64,000 nt of DNA. Source: Voacanga thouarsii (lineage: Eukaryota; Streptophyta; Magnoliopsida; Gentianales; Apocynaceae). A model generated the notes under the pieces. That model saw nothing but the letters and a program-made list of their open reading frames with translations. It made no database searches and was not told the origin of the DNA. A program made the position numbers and the translations under genes. Location of the stretch: contig JANUWF010000008.1 of the NCBI GenBank assembly GCA_026120185.1, positions 248,001 to 312,000 of the forward strand. Direction: 5' to 3'. Of the stretch, positions 11,417 through 22,180 are shown in pieces (positions within the stretch are counted from its first letter, which is position 1; every line of letters begins with the position of its first letter).

Positions 11417-11875
11417 CTAACTAGAGGAACAAGTATTTTGAAGTAATAGCCTTCTATGATTTTGAACCAATAAAATCTTTCTTAGATTTAATAGTTCCAT
11501 AAGTTTTAGTTCAGCCTCATCTTCATAAGATCTGAAATGACTTAAGTAATATTGAACAAGTTGAGATCTATCTTCAACTAATTCATTTTGGAAAGTTTTA
11601 AACTTAGATCTAAATATCTTAGCTTGAGTTTGTAAGTAAATAAGTTCTTGATCACAAGATTCTATATTATTTAAGCTATTTAGCTTATCTAAATAGTAGT
11701 AGAAACAAGTAAGAGTGCGCATCATAGACTCACACATTTGTATTTGTCTAATCTGACTAAAGTGAAGATGGTGTATCCATCTATGGTCTACCCTAAGAGC
11801 TTTAGGGCACATGTTATCTAAACACATAAAATTTAAGTTAAGCAGAGAGAGTTTGCTCTTATAAACCATTCTCAC
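11417..11875 (-). CDS. Unidentified ORF in the pararetroviral leader
   Basis: A 152-codon open frame on the minus strand lies between the TATA box at 12312 and the primer-site-like motif at 11122. The predicted protein has a Cys-containing N-terminal third and a Lys/Glu/Leu-rich C-terminal half that looks helical. I do not recognise a family. It could be a remnant of a leader ORF, a piece of a rearranged viral gene, or a chance frame. It keeps a start and a stop but sits among decayed viral genes. Confidence 0.3.
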   Translation of the reverse strand: MRMVYKSKLSLLNLNFMCLDNMCPKALRVDHRWIHHLHFSQIRQIQMCESMMRTLTCFYYYLDKLNSLNNIESCDQELIYLQTQAKIFRSKFKTFQNELVEDRSQLVQYYLSHFRSYEDEAELKLMELLNLRKILLVQNHRRLLLQNTCSSS

Positions 11876-12303
11876 AAGTAATCACAAATAGTATGTATCA
11901 AAATCAAGATCAAGACCCAAAATTCTTTTATGTTCTATTTCTCCTTTAGATGAGCTTAAACATAACCATTAGGATTCAGATCAACTCACCTTGTCAGAGT
12001 CAACGGATGGTACTATTTTCCCTTTAGCCCTTCTTTTCGACTCTGGCGGTACTTTCCTATTCCTTACGTCTTTTGATTTTCTGAATCTGTATAGTTATGT
12101 TCTGAAACTTTAAAGAGAAGAAGAAGATGAAAGAACAGGGAGTAGTAGATCTTTTATTAATACATGATATAAGTGAGTACAAGTGGGAAAAGGTCTCTAA
12201 GACCTTATCTCTCTACAAGAAAGTTTTAGCCTGCAAATATTTTGGATGTATAAGCGAGAAGGATAGAATGCTTCTTCTTATGCCATCCAGTTACAAATGA
12301 GGC

Positions 12304-12312
12304 TCTTTATAT
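12304..12312 (-). promoter_or_regulatory. Pararetroviral intergenic promoter, TATA box
   Basis: The minus strand reads TATATAAAG in TTTTCTATATAAAGAGCC, between the end of ORF2 (12532) and the leader. The surrounding 11880-12530 region has no long ORF and fits the large intergenic region from which the pregenomic RNA is transcribed. Assignment rests on position plus the TATA match. Confidence 0.55.
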
Positions 12313-12531
12313 AGAAAACCTCAGGGGGCTGTACGGATTTCAAATTAAGATTTTGGAGTCCATTAGTGCTAGCAGACGTCATGGCTTGCGTCTCTGATTG
12401 AGTGGAGGACAAGTGTTTTGTCCTTTTGCTTTAGTAGTCAAAAAGATTTGCTTTTTGAAAGTAATGCCTTCTTTTCTTGGAATCTTTTGCTTTTGGAAAA
12501 GATAGCAATTACACGTAACTGGGGTCTGCCA

Positions 12532-13322
12532 TTAAGCTGGTGGAGTAAGTGGAGCCTTATCTTCATCAGTCTGGCTGGTAGTAGCTAATTTTGACATTGA
12601 GGCCGTATCTCGATCTATCCTTAGATATTTTTCTTCATAGTGAAGAATTAGGCCTAGGTCAGCTATCAAATGTTCAAAAGGTATGAACTGGAGTCCATAT
12701 TCTTTTGGCCAGAGTATCTTTTTTGTATAGGTTTCTCCTGCAAGACAAAAATCAGTCTGATCTCCAACAGAAAAACAGTATTGAGATCCTATCATTTTGG
12801 CATGCTGGTGCTTTAACTGATAGTCTAGTGAAGTTCCTACTTCCCATTCATTATCCGAATCAGAGTCTGGGAGTAAGCCATATTTAAGAGTGCTGATTCT
12901 GAATAAATGTTCAACTGGTTCAATTTGGCTAGCAATCCATTCAGGGGGAGTACTATTTATGAACAAGTGAAGTGGTCCATCAAATTTTTGAAAGATTTTT
13001 CTTAGAATTGATGCTAACGGATCTAATCCGTTAGGTAGGTTACATCATCAATAACTAAAGAATTGAGTAACCCAAAAGAGAGTAAGGACTGGGGAGTGAT
13101 TTCTACTCCAGAGAATCTGAGAATAGGAAACTGAGTGATATCAATATTAGCCCAACGAATGGAATAGACTAATTGGCATCTGCAATAAGAAAGTAAGTCC
13201 TTTTTAGTCTACACCAAACACTATTTAAAACGTCCAGTGCAGGGTTTTTTCTGAGCATACTCAACTTCATAGAAGAAGGTAATGCCCACTAGTTTAGGAA
13301 TTAAATTCCTGTGAGCTTCTCT
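12532..13322 (-). pseudogene. Pararetroviral ORF2, C-terminal part
   Basis: An open stretch at 12966-12532 continues, with stops and frame changes, from a readable region upstream to 13322, where a solo copia LTR interrupts it. The other part of the gene lies on the far side of that LTR (16006-15307). The residues visible here include acidic and aromatic clusters but no domain I can name. Position downstream of RNase H and just before the intergenic promoter fits the second ORF of florendovirus-like genomes. Confidence 0.6.
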
Positions 13323-15306
13323 TGTTGGATTGTATGCCCTCTTAAACTAGGTTTCTGATGTAAAATCGAATATTTTAATGAAAGAATTTATTTTCAGAAA
13401 TTATTTGTGAATTTACTTTTTGTTTGTGTACGATTTTCGTTTGGAACAGGCCCATTGTGTTTAAATAAGTGATCCATGTGAATGGTAGTCTTTCACAGTA
13501 AGGTATGGATCACGGGCTATTTAACACATAAACATTTGTTCTTAACCTATTGATGAGACTGGGAACCTCATCATGTTTAGGTTATTATGTTATGAATTCC
13601 AAATGGGGAATGGCTTACCTTTAGCCAGTGGGTAGTCCACTCACTTCATGACATAAGCGTATTTTGAATACGTAGAACAGGACCTATAGTAGTGGTTTCT
13701 CAAAGTACTATATGGTAGAAACCTAGACTACTACCACTACAGCGTGGACTAGTACTCTACGACTTGGGTGTGAGTTGGTGGTCTGGCGAAGCTGGAAGCA
13801 TATACTTTGATTTGCTGTAGTTGAGGTTCTATCGTAGGGCCAATATACTTGCATGGCAGGTATGTGTGACTAGTTAGTTAAGACAGACTTATACAAGATA
13901 GTCTCTGCACTATATCGCCCCTTGTGGTTGTCCGAATGGTCTAAATTATCCAGGGCCCTGGGAAACATGACTTGGATGTTTGCTTTAGGGTAGCTCCCTT
14001 GGAAAGCGGAAACACTCTAGGAAGTCGTGGATCATTGGACTAGAAGCCTAAGGATGGTAGATGTCATTTAGAGGGGTGTTAGTACACTTCTTCCTCTCTA
14101 AATGTACGGCGATGTGTAGAGGGGTATTTTAGTCATTTCACCTGTAGGTCGGAGATTTTGCGAATGCAGCATTGTCTTTGGGGTCAATATTTCCTTATGG
14201 TGATATTAGGAAATATTTAAAATGCAAAATACAGCTATTTATATAGCAGGGATATTTTGGTCATTTTAGCAGCCAAGGCGATGTGTCTTTTTGGTCCTCG
14301 AGATAGCCCGTAAGTCCTAACTACTTTTGGGTTGAGGAATTGGTCTCAGTTGAAGAGGATTTTATTTTATTTTATTTTATTTTATTTTATTCAGGAAGTC
14401 TAATTTATTATTGGACTAGAATAAAATAAATAAATAAATAAAATAGGAGTTGAGAGAAATTAATTATCTAGTTTAATTGGTTAATTAATTATTCAGGGCC
14501 TAGGTCTAATATGAATAATTAAGAAATTAACCTGGGCTTAAACTAGGGGAAATAATTAATGTTTAATTATTTATTGGATTATTTATATAGGCCCAAGAAA
14601 TAAATAATTAAAGATTAATTATTATGGTTCATTTAGGCTCATTAATTATTTATTGGGTTACTTATGTAAGCCCAGGAAATAAATAATTAATATTTATTAT
14701 TTTGGGCCTTTTGGGTCCAAGAAAAATAATAAATATTTTTCTGGCCCAATAGCTTGGACCTTAGGGTTTTTCCAGATACGGTTAAGAGGAGTTTAGGGTT
14801 GGCCAAATTGATTCTCAGGATAACATCCGGGTGTTTTGAAATCCCGGAGATATGTTGATCAGAGATTGAGAGACCTAGTTTAGGCTAACTAATAAACAAC
14901 TCTTTGGAAAAAAAAAACCCTAATTTTTCCCTAGCCTCACAAGACTCTCACGTCTCATTCTCTCTGGGAGCTAACGTTTTTCCCTCTCCCTCCTCTGTGG
15001 TTTCTTCTTGTTCTTGGCTAATCAATAGCGAAAGAACCAAGGAGTTTTGAGATCGTTCCTCTTCACCATAGTGTTCGCCAACTAGAGGTTAGGCTGAGGA
15101 ATATCCCGAGAGCTGGAGAGCTAAGCGTTAATGCAAACAATGCGAAGTAGAAGGCTAGCGGGTGTTCAACCGAAAGCTCCTTCAAGTGTGCAAAGCGAGG
15201 CGATTCCAGTCGTTCAATCTGTTCCTACGCAACCTAGGAGGGTTAAGGAACGCAAAGGTATGATCTTCACGCTTCCGCATAGCCTTTAAGGCTCGCGTTT
15301 TATTTT
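13323..15306 (+). repeat. Solo copia LTR, same family as the 45577-59589 element
   Basis: It starts TGTTGGATTGTATGCC and matches the reverse complements of the copia LTRs at 45577-47518 and 57704-59589 through much of its length. Shared parts include the CTTAAACTAGGTTTCTGATG start, the GTAGAACAGGACC region, the TATA-like CTATTTATATAGCAGG (about 14233) and the AAAGGTATGATCTTCACGC block near the end. Its roughly 1984 bp equal a full LTR, and no internal copia sequence remains, so it is a product of LTR-LTR recombination. The right border is approximate because no clean CA end or matching target duplication is visible. It splits viral ORF2. Confidence 0.8.
14359..14391. repeat. (TTTTA)n microsatellite in the solo LTR
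   Basis: About six perfect TTTTA units sit where the other family LTRs have only one to three such units, so this looks like an expansion private to this copy. Confidence 0.85.
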
Positions 15307-16006
15307 TCTCCAATTTTTTTTAACGTATAGCATGCTCCCCTGTTTCTCGTTTTCCCTCGTCTCTGAGGAAGTCCATGTGAATAGCCATCATTTCCATAGT
15401 AGTGTATTCTACTAAGGTTTTGATTTTACCAAATAAAGGAGATGGGAGTTTCTCCCAAACTTTAATTGGCTTAGTGGCAGATGATTCCCCTTTAGATGGG
15501 TTGCCAAGACTCGAGTATTTAGTGCTTGGCTCAGGCGGAAGAGATACTTGGTGAGTAGATTGAGTCTCAAAAAATGAAGTAGAAACAGTTTGGACAAAAG
15601 TCTTACCTTGCTGGCATATCGAACCATATGGCCTGTTTTTCAAGTTTTGAGAAATGAAGAAGTTTGGGCCCACTTTCTGACGAGTAGTCTCCAAAGCTTC
15701 TACTAAGTCATAGAATCCTCTAAAAGAGGTTCCTTTGACACAGTAGGGCTTTATTTCAGCCCAGTCTAAGTATACTCTTGCATGATCACCTATAAATAAT
15801 GCATAGCAAGAGAATTTCTTTCCTGGGGGTTTTTTAGAAATTCCCAGAAAATAGTTTTCCAAAGCAGAAATAAGTATCACTTTGGAATTGGATTGTCCTA
15901 GAGGAGTTACCAAATTCCATAAGTTGTCAATAAGGCAACATTGTACCTCGTCAAGTTGTTTTCTTGCTTCAAAAGTGAATTGAGACTTAGGATTTTGGTG
16001 AATCAC
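15307..16006 (-). pseudogene. Pararetroviral ORF2, N-terminal part
   Basis: A 228-codon open frame on the minus strand ends at 15320 near the solo LTR. Its central part contains a short aromatic pattern ending in GTSFRGFYDLVEALE, which resembles the viroplasmin/RNase H1 N-terminal fold of caulimovirus transactivator proteins; this similarity is my inference. The C-terminal half is Ser/Pro/Lys-rich. A stop falls at the insertion border, and the rest of the gene continues at 13322 on the other side of the LTR. The gene follows RNase H with a spacer of about 220 bp. Confidence 0.6.
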
Positions 16007-16230
16007 AAGCTCATGCTAACCAAACTTCATGGTCTTAAGTGTAGAGGCCTTTTTCTTGCCTCTATCTATCATACCTGTAAAAAAAATCAGATAATAAGTC
16101 AAGACAGAATATCAGGCAGTTTATTATTGGGGCCTTTAATATGCTCCCAATTTATTTTTAGTCCTTGCTTGAGTAAACAATCTGTAAATTTGAGCCATCG
16201 TTTATAAGATAACACTTTAGGAGTAATTTT

Positions 16231-17985
16231 TTATTGTTCTAAAAATTTAACTATTGCTTCACAATCAATTCGAAGAGTAATTTTAGGTTTCCCAAGCAAA
16301 CAAAACCTAAAACTATCAAGGTAGTAAAGAACAGCAAGTATTTCATAGTCTAGAGAAGTAAGGTGTCCTTTCTCTCTAAATTTTCCTGAAGAATACCTAC
16401 ATATTTGTTCAAAAGTTTTGGGGGAATATTTATTTTGTTTTCTTAACAAAACTCCACCTCATCCAGTTTCACATCCGTCAGTTTCAACTATAAGATAATC
16501 AGAATCTAATAGAAGAGTAAGTTCAGGCAAAGTACAGCACATTTGCTTGATTTTTCTAACCAGTAAAATATCTTCCTGATTAAATTGTCTCTGCACTTTA
16601 GGAGAGGTTTTGTTATAAAGTGGGCCAGTGAGTTTTCCAATATCTTTAAGATATGGTTTGGCATAATTAAGTAATCCAAGAAAACTTCTTAAAGTTTTTA
16701 AATCTTCCATTTTGTCTAGAAAATCTAAAATATTTTTAGAAATGGCAGGCTGGAGTTTAATCCTACCATGGCCAATTTCTACTCTAAGAAAATCAATGTT
16801 TTTCTTGAACAAAACCATTTTCTTTTTAGAAACAATCAAACCATGTTTTTCAAACAATGAAAAGATTGTATGTAAGTGTGCCCTGTGTTCGTTTTCAATT
16901 TTGCTGAAAACCAAAACATCATCGATGTAAACACAAGTAAAAGTAGAGTTTGGTCTAAAAATATTATCCATTTTTCTTTGAAAACTATGTGGTGCATTTT
17001 TCAAACCAAATGGCATAACTAACCATTCAAGGACAAGAAAATGCAGTCCAGCTTATAGATTCTGGATGCATTCTTACCTGCCAAAATCTTGACTTCATAT
17101 CAAACTTATTGTAATATGAAGAACCCTAGATTTTGTTAATGAGTTGGTCTTTATCTGGGATTGTATACCCATCTTCATTACAATTGTCATTAAGACGTTT
17201 GTAATTAAAGACCATTCTTGTCTGTCCTCTCTTTTGTTCTGAGCTTTTTGTTCACAATAAAAGCAAGGGACCTGTGTCTGGAGTCTGATCTTTGAATTAC
17301 TTCCAGAATTAGCAGTTGTTCTGTATGCATTTTGCATTCCTGCTGTTCAAAGTTTGAGTACTTCAAATCCTGCGCTTTAATAGTTAAATCATGATTTATA
17401 ATATTAAGTTTATAGAAAACCTTGTCTTTACCCCAGTATTTCAAGGGGTTTTCTCCTAGTATTCCTAGTTTTTCCAGCCTAGAAATAATATCCTCAATTG
17501 ATAAATTGAGCTGCAAGTCTCTTAAGACTGTCTTAGGATTTATGTAGGAGTCTAAATCTTCCAAGATTTGTCCTGAGATCCGTTATATTCGGCATAAGAG
17601 TCTATACACAAAAGGTCCATAGAATCTAGTGCTTCATAACAAGTTAAGTCTATGCTATAACTGCAAGCGGCTTTCTTTTCAACCTGAAGTTTAGCATTCA
17701 AAGTGCTTTTCCTCTTACATGATCCTGGAGGGTCACATTAACATTCAGCTTCCTTTGTCGAGGGAATTGGTATTAGAACCAGATTTGGTTTAGGTTTTGG
17801 TGTCAGGGGGGTATCACCACACTTAGCTCACAACTCTGATGGGAAGTGTGTAAAAGCAGTTAAGTGTTCAGTAACTACGGGAGTAATTACTACATTGTCA
17901 AAGAATAAACAATAGTGGTTAGTTAAAAGACAAGCCCTATTGTTGTGAGTAAGGAAGTTCAAGCCTAATATAAGGTTGATACCAC
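16231..17985 (-). pseudogene. Pararetroviral polymerase: protease C-terminus, RT and RNase H
   Basis: Reading leftwards, 17985 to about 17900 encodes the end of an aspartic protease (LILGLNFL). 17564-17095 corresponds to the region before and at the start of RT. 17016-16459 holds the RT core with MPFGLKNAP and an intact YIDD catalytic motif followed by the thumb region. 16449-16231 holds part of RNase H. Stops and frame changes separate these parts, so it is not one intact ORF. The N-terminal part of the protease is not adjacent; it is on the plus strand at about 21440-21763. Confidence 0.8.
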
Positions 17986-18000
17986 TCAATACAAAGTAAT
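17980..18000. other. Head-to-head inversion junction in the pararetrovirus
   Basis: To the left the minus strand encodes protease C-terminus. To the right the plus strand encodes movement protein. The sequence ATACCACTCAATACAAAG at the junction also occurs as genuine upstream movement-protein sequence in the left copy (near 10475-10460 on the minus strand), so the break carries a few bases of shared sequence. Confidence 0.7.
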
Positions 18001-18900
18001 CAGACTTTTACAGGATATACAAAGATTTCTGAAGTATCCAGCAAAGGAGATCAGATACTTACTCAACAAAATAATGTGATAATTGCATTATTAACTTCTC
18101 TCCATTACAAGATGACTAGACTTGAAATTGAGGTTATTAAGGTAACTGATACCCTTAGGGGACAAGAAACTTTTGGTTGGAAGGAAGCCCTTGATAAGAT
18201 CAATTCTAATCTTACAAAGTTATCCACAGGACAACCTATTAGGCACAGACCTAACCAAATTAAATTTCTGACCTATAAAGATGAATAGATCTTTTACAGG
18301 TACTTCAAGAACTCTGGCTGGAACCCAGAGAACAGAAACTATGTCTATGGATAATTTCCTTGGACGATTACTCAGAAGAGGATCTGGATCAAGTTCAAAA
18401 CCTTCTACTAGCACTCTGGAAGATATGATTGATGTCAATCAAGACATGAATACATTCTTTGAACAACAACTTAGATCTATGCAACCAAGGACCCTTTATG
18501 GTGTTAACAGGTTTAGCAAATCCACTTCTTTATTTAGACTTCAAAGAGTAGAGCCTCTATATGTTCCAGAAGGACAGGAAGTCAGAATGACCTTGATGAC
18601 AAAATATTCATCAAGACTTCTCAACTCTCAAGGACATAATTATATTCATTTGGGACTAATAATTATTGGCCTCAGAGGACTTACTATGAAAAGTAGAGGT
18701 AAAGTATTACTTGTCCTTTATGACTCAAGATTTTCAAATCAGGCAGATCAAATTATTGGTATGCTTGAGGTTGATATGAACAACAATCTTGGGATTACTT
18801 ATATATGCCCAAATTTTAATATGACAATAAAAGATTTTTGCAAACATATTAAAGTTTTGGTAAAAACTATGAGGATATGGACAATTTGAAGGGTCTAATA
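17988..18900 (+). pseudogene. Pararetroviral movement protein (right copy)
   Basis: The plus strand encodes a 30K-superfamily-type movement protein, with the open part at 18281-18889. Motifs include VPEGQEV, HLGLIIIGLRGLT and a LEVDMNNNLGITY segment, a pattern I recognise from caulimovirid movement proteins. An in-frame stop precedes 18281 and the frame closes at 18889, with related coding sequence continuing in other frames. The left copy at 10522-9925 repeats its first two thirds on the opposite strand. Confidence 0.7.
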
Positions 18901-18911
18901 TCTAACTTGAT

Positions 18912-19551
18912 ATGATTTTCTTGGGAAAAACTATGAATAACATGTCTATTTCTTATAAGCTTAAGATAGATGACATTATTCATGTTTTAACTTCAAAAGG
19001 AATTAAATTTATTCCCCCAAGAAGAATTGATTCTAAAATGCTTGCAGGTTTAGAATGTACTTTTTGTCTAAGAAAGTCTGGAGGGACCCTTAGACCTATT
19101 GAAAATATTACATATGCAAATATTGATGGTACTTTAAGTGTCAGGTTTGTCAACTATGTCAATTCAGCTCACCCAAATGAAGATGAGTTTGAAGAAGATA
19201 CTCAAACCCAACCATTAGTAGATGGAAGAAGGAGTATTTGATGATTTAGATGAATACCTATATTTCCCTCAGGAAATAGGTAGTTACTTTACTCAACAAG
19301 ACTTATCTCAGCAAGAGAAGATAGATTTAGAATTTGGAAAACTCCCACATGGATACAGACTTAGATTTGGAATTAATATGGAGGTAATAGCTTACAAACT
19401 ACCCCTCCTAGATTGCCAACAAAACACTCAAATAGAGGACACTATTTCAGAAGCCTCTAATCTTTCTGAAACTGACACAGATATTACCCATATCTCTGTC
19501 AATGACTTTATGGAACCCTCCATAGCATCAACTTCCCAGTCTAGGTCATAA
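18912..19551 (+). pseudogene. Pararetroviral polyprotein segment between movement and coat proteins
   Basis: Two overlapping open stretches (18912-19241 and 19222-19551) in different frames are rich in Asp/Glu near their ends. They lie between the movement-protein motifs and the coat-protein-like region and probably represent one original frame split by a frameshift near 19230. I recognise no separate domain. Confidence 0.5.
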
Positions 19552-19679
19552 AATGTTTCTTGTCTAGAAAATGAACCTAGACCTATGGTTTATAACCAAG
19601 GAGGACATCCACCCATGACTGCTGTAAACCCCTACACCAATCCTAACCCATTACTCAGAACTACAGGTTGAAGAAGACC

Positions 19680-20620
19680 ACTTGAATTAACCTTCTTTGG
19701 TAAAGATACAGTACTTTTGAACATTATTGAGTGTGATCCTCAGTTATTCGATACTTACCTTGAGCAATGGACAGCCTCTGTAAAAAGAGACTATCAGCAG
19801 AAGCATGAGCTGGATGTTGACTCAGGAGAAGCAATGATCAGGATAGCAGAAAACTATCTTGGAGATGTTGCAAGAGCAGCTTGGGAAGGTTTCAAACAAA
19901 AATTCCCAAATGAGGTAACTCGCATTGCCCAACAAAGCAATAATATACTTAATTTCTGTTATGTGATTCACAGAATACTTACTGCTAGGGATGCTAATAT
20001 TGGTCTCAATCTTAGACAAATTGATGCTATGAGAGACCTTGAGCAACTCCAACTTCTTAACTAGTATGTTAAGCCATTTTGTTTAGATTTTCTGGCATTA
20101 ATAGCTATCTCAAGTAACTATTACAACCCAGAGATAGGAGAACGACTCTTCTCAAAACTACCAGACCAACTTGGCAAGGACATACATGAAGCCTAGAAGG
20201 CTATGACTGTGCCTCCAACTTTTGATAATGTGGGAATTTGAATTCAACATATCTTGAGTAAGTTGAAAGAAAAATGCACCCACATTGCAACTCATAAAAT
20301 GCTGAAGAACTAAAAATATGGATTCTATTCTCAAATATATACAGCTCAACAGTATGGAGCAAAGCAGCCTCATATAAAGAGAGTTACTTATACTGGTAAA
20401 ACCAGATACAAACCACTAAAGGGTAAGAAGAAGGTTAAACCTTCAGAAACTCTATACTTACGACAGAGTAAGGCTAAAAAGCCTTATTTAGACAAAAAGA
20501 AACATGTAAGAAGATTTAAAACAGGTAAATCTTATCAAACTACTCTTACATGCTATACCTGTAATAAACCCAGGACATATTTCCTCTGTTTGTCCTAACA
20601 GGAAAAACTTTTATTCACAA
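19680..20620 (+). pseudogene. Pararetroviral coat-protein-like region
   Basis: The open stretch 19717-20064 is followed by stop-interrupted sequence encoding a Lys/Arg-rich block (about 20390-20520) and a Cys-containing zinc-knuckle remnant (CYTCNK near 20550). A helical core, a basic tract and a zinc knuckle are the expected order for a pararetroviral coat protein. The knuckle lacks part of the CCHC pattern and the frame is broken more than once. Confidence 0.6.
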
Positions 20621-20634
20621 GAGAAGCAAAGCTT

Positions 20635-21120
20635 GTGAACTGTACTAATTGTGACTTGTTAGAAGTAATGTCAGATGTTTCTAACACATCTTCTATATAC
20701 TCTATCTGTGCAATTAACTCTTATGAACAGGAAGAAGGCACAAAAGCTGATTATGCTCTGGTTAATGAATTAATTAGACCACAATCAATGGCAGAAAAAT
20801 ATGGTCTAAATGACTTAAGGTATGATTCTGCTACTTATAATTTTCCTGATTTAGAGGAATTATCTTACTTATGTGAAGAAGATGACGGAACAACTGACAT
20901 GATGTTTTCTGAAACAAAATTAGTTCCAACATCTACCACTTACTTACATATTTAGATTTTAAAACAAGGAACTAAACATATTCCCTATTTTAAATATAAC
21001 TACTATCCTTCTGTTTTAAGTAGAGCTACTTTCTCTCTTTGTAAAACTGAAATTTGTAATTTATGTTCAAAAGAACATTTTCAAATTGATATTGCAAAAA
21101 CTCCTTGTATAAGAAAAACC
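20635..21120 (+). pseudogene. Pararetroviral segment between coat protein and protease (plus copy)
   Basis: An open stretch at 20635-20955 is followed, after a TAG, by a Cys-rich segment (pattern C-x2-C-x4-C-x2-C around 21035-21075). The same region occurs inverted at 22180-21780, where it stays open. The similarity ends abruptly near 21119. Confidence 0.55.
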
Positions 21121-21430
21121 TTAAATATATTCCGAGATTTCCAAAACGGTATATAACATACTCCATACATTTCAAAAATACTTGTTCATAAAACTTTTTT
21201 ATTTTGTTTCAAAATACTTGTTCATGTATATATTTCTAGAACTAATGATTAGTTTTTTTCCATTTTATCCTCATTTATTCTAAGCTAACGACACAACTTT
21301 CCAAAACTCTTCTTTCTTCTTGCTTGTTGAGAATTTTCACCAACCAATAGTTATCATGTTTTTAATATGGGTAGAATATAAACTTTATCTAAATTATAGT
21401 ATTGTTTTCAACACCCTTAATCTGTGTTCA
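21121..21430. other. Non-viral-looking insert in the pararetroviral segment
   Basis: After the shared viral sequence ends at about 21119, roughly 300 bp of AT-rich sequence appears before protease coding resumes at about 21440. It contains the direct repeat TTTCAAAATACTTGTTCAT (about 21208-21226), with a near copy at about 21169. I see no clear terminal repeats, so its nature is unknown. Confidence 0.4.
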
Positions 21431-21763
21431 AAAGGCTTCATGAAGAAATATTTTGAAACGGATACTAAACAAAAAGGAATTATTATCAATGAACCTGATA
21501 ATAAATCCTGTACTTTTACTTCTCAACCTACTATGTGTAATTCCAATCTTACACAAACTCAGGTTACTTGTCAAATTAATATTCATGGTTTTACCAGAAT
21601 ATTAACTGCTTTTATAGATAATGGTGCTTCTAAGTCCACCATTGATCTAAACTTTCTTTCAGAATTTGTTCCTAACAAATATTTGAAAACTACAAAAATT
21701 CCAATTCCTTTTTGTTTAGTATCTGAAAAAGATTTTGGAAAATTTTCATTCAGAGTACTTTGA
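21431..21763 (+). pseudogene. Pararetroviral aspartic protease, N-terminal part
   Basis: The plus strand encodes a protease-like segment with an FIDNGASKS motif, which corresponds to the D(T/S)GA active-site region with Asn in place of Thr/Ser. The reading ends at 21763 near a second inversion border. The C-terminal part of a protease appears at 17985 on the minus strand, so the two pieces may come from one gene split by an inversion. Confidence 0.65.
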
Positions 21764-21779
21764 GTTTCAGCGTAAACCT

Positions 21780-22180
21780 CTTTAAATTGTAAACTGAAGT
21801 TCTAAGTCATTGAAACGAGTTTCAAGAGTTGAAACTCTAGTTTCTAAAAGTTGGTTCCTTGTAGTGTTTCTTATACAAGGAGTTTTTGCAATATCAATTT
21901 GAAAATGTTCTTTTAAACATAAATTACGAATTTCTCTAGTTTCTAAAAGTTGGTTCCTTGTAGTGCTTCTTATACAAGGAGTTTTTGCAATATCAATTTG
22001 AAAATGTTCTTTTAAACATAAATTACAAATTTCAGTTTTGCACAGGGAGCAAGTAGCTCTGCTTAAAATAGAGGGATAGTAGTTACATTTAAAATAGGGA
22101 ATATGTTCAGTTCCTTGTTTTAAAATCCAAATATGTAAGCAAGTGGTAGATGTTGGAATTGATTTTGTTTCAGAAAACAT
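21780..22180 (-). pseudogene. Inverted pararetroviral fragment with 99-bp tandem duplication
   Basis: This 132-codon open minus-strand stretch repeats the Cys-rich region seen at 20890-21119 on the plus strand. It contains a 99-bp in-frame tandem duplication (repeat starts near 21841 and 21940), doubling a 33-residue block, and ends in a likely short coiled coil. It begins at 22180 right at the microsatellite flank. Confidence 0.65.

Larger units (their letters stand above)
9911..22180. mobile_element. Rearranged endogenous pararetrovirus (Caulimoviridae)
   Basis: The block contains a movement protein, coat-protein-like region, aspartic protease, reverse transcriptase, RNase H, a second large ORF and an intergenic promoter with a Met-tRNA-like primer site, which together define an integrated plant pararetrovirus. 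Protease C-terminus through ORF2, intergenic region and movement-protein N-terminus lie on the minus strand (17985 to about 9925). Movement protein to protease N-terminus lies on the plus strand (about 17988-21763). A third piece (22180-21780) is again minus. The gene order and microsatellite flanks resemble florendoviruses, but the genus is not proven. Frameshifts and stops occur in every gene examined, so the copy looks inactive. Confidence 0.85.

Noticed and set aside
16459..17016. Ty3/gypsy element as the source of the minus-strand RT
   Set aside because: The neighbouring movement protein, second ORF and Met-type primer site fit a pararetrovirus, and there is no integrase or LTR belonging to this RT.
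21850..21970. CTTGTAGTG motifs resembling CACTA transposon ends
   Set aside because: They occur twice because of the 99-bp viral duplication, inside matching viral coding sequence, and lack the AAAA extension seen at 24183.
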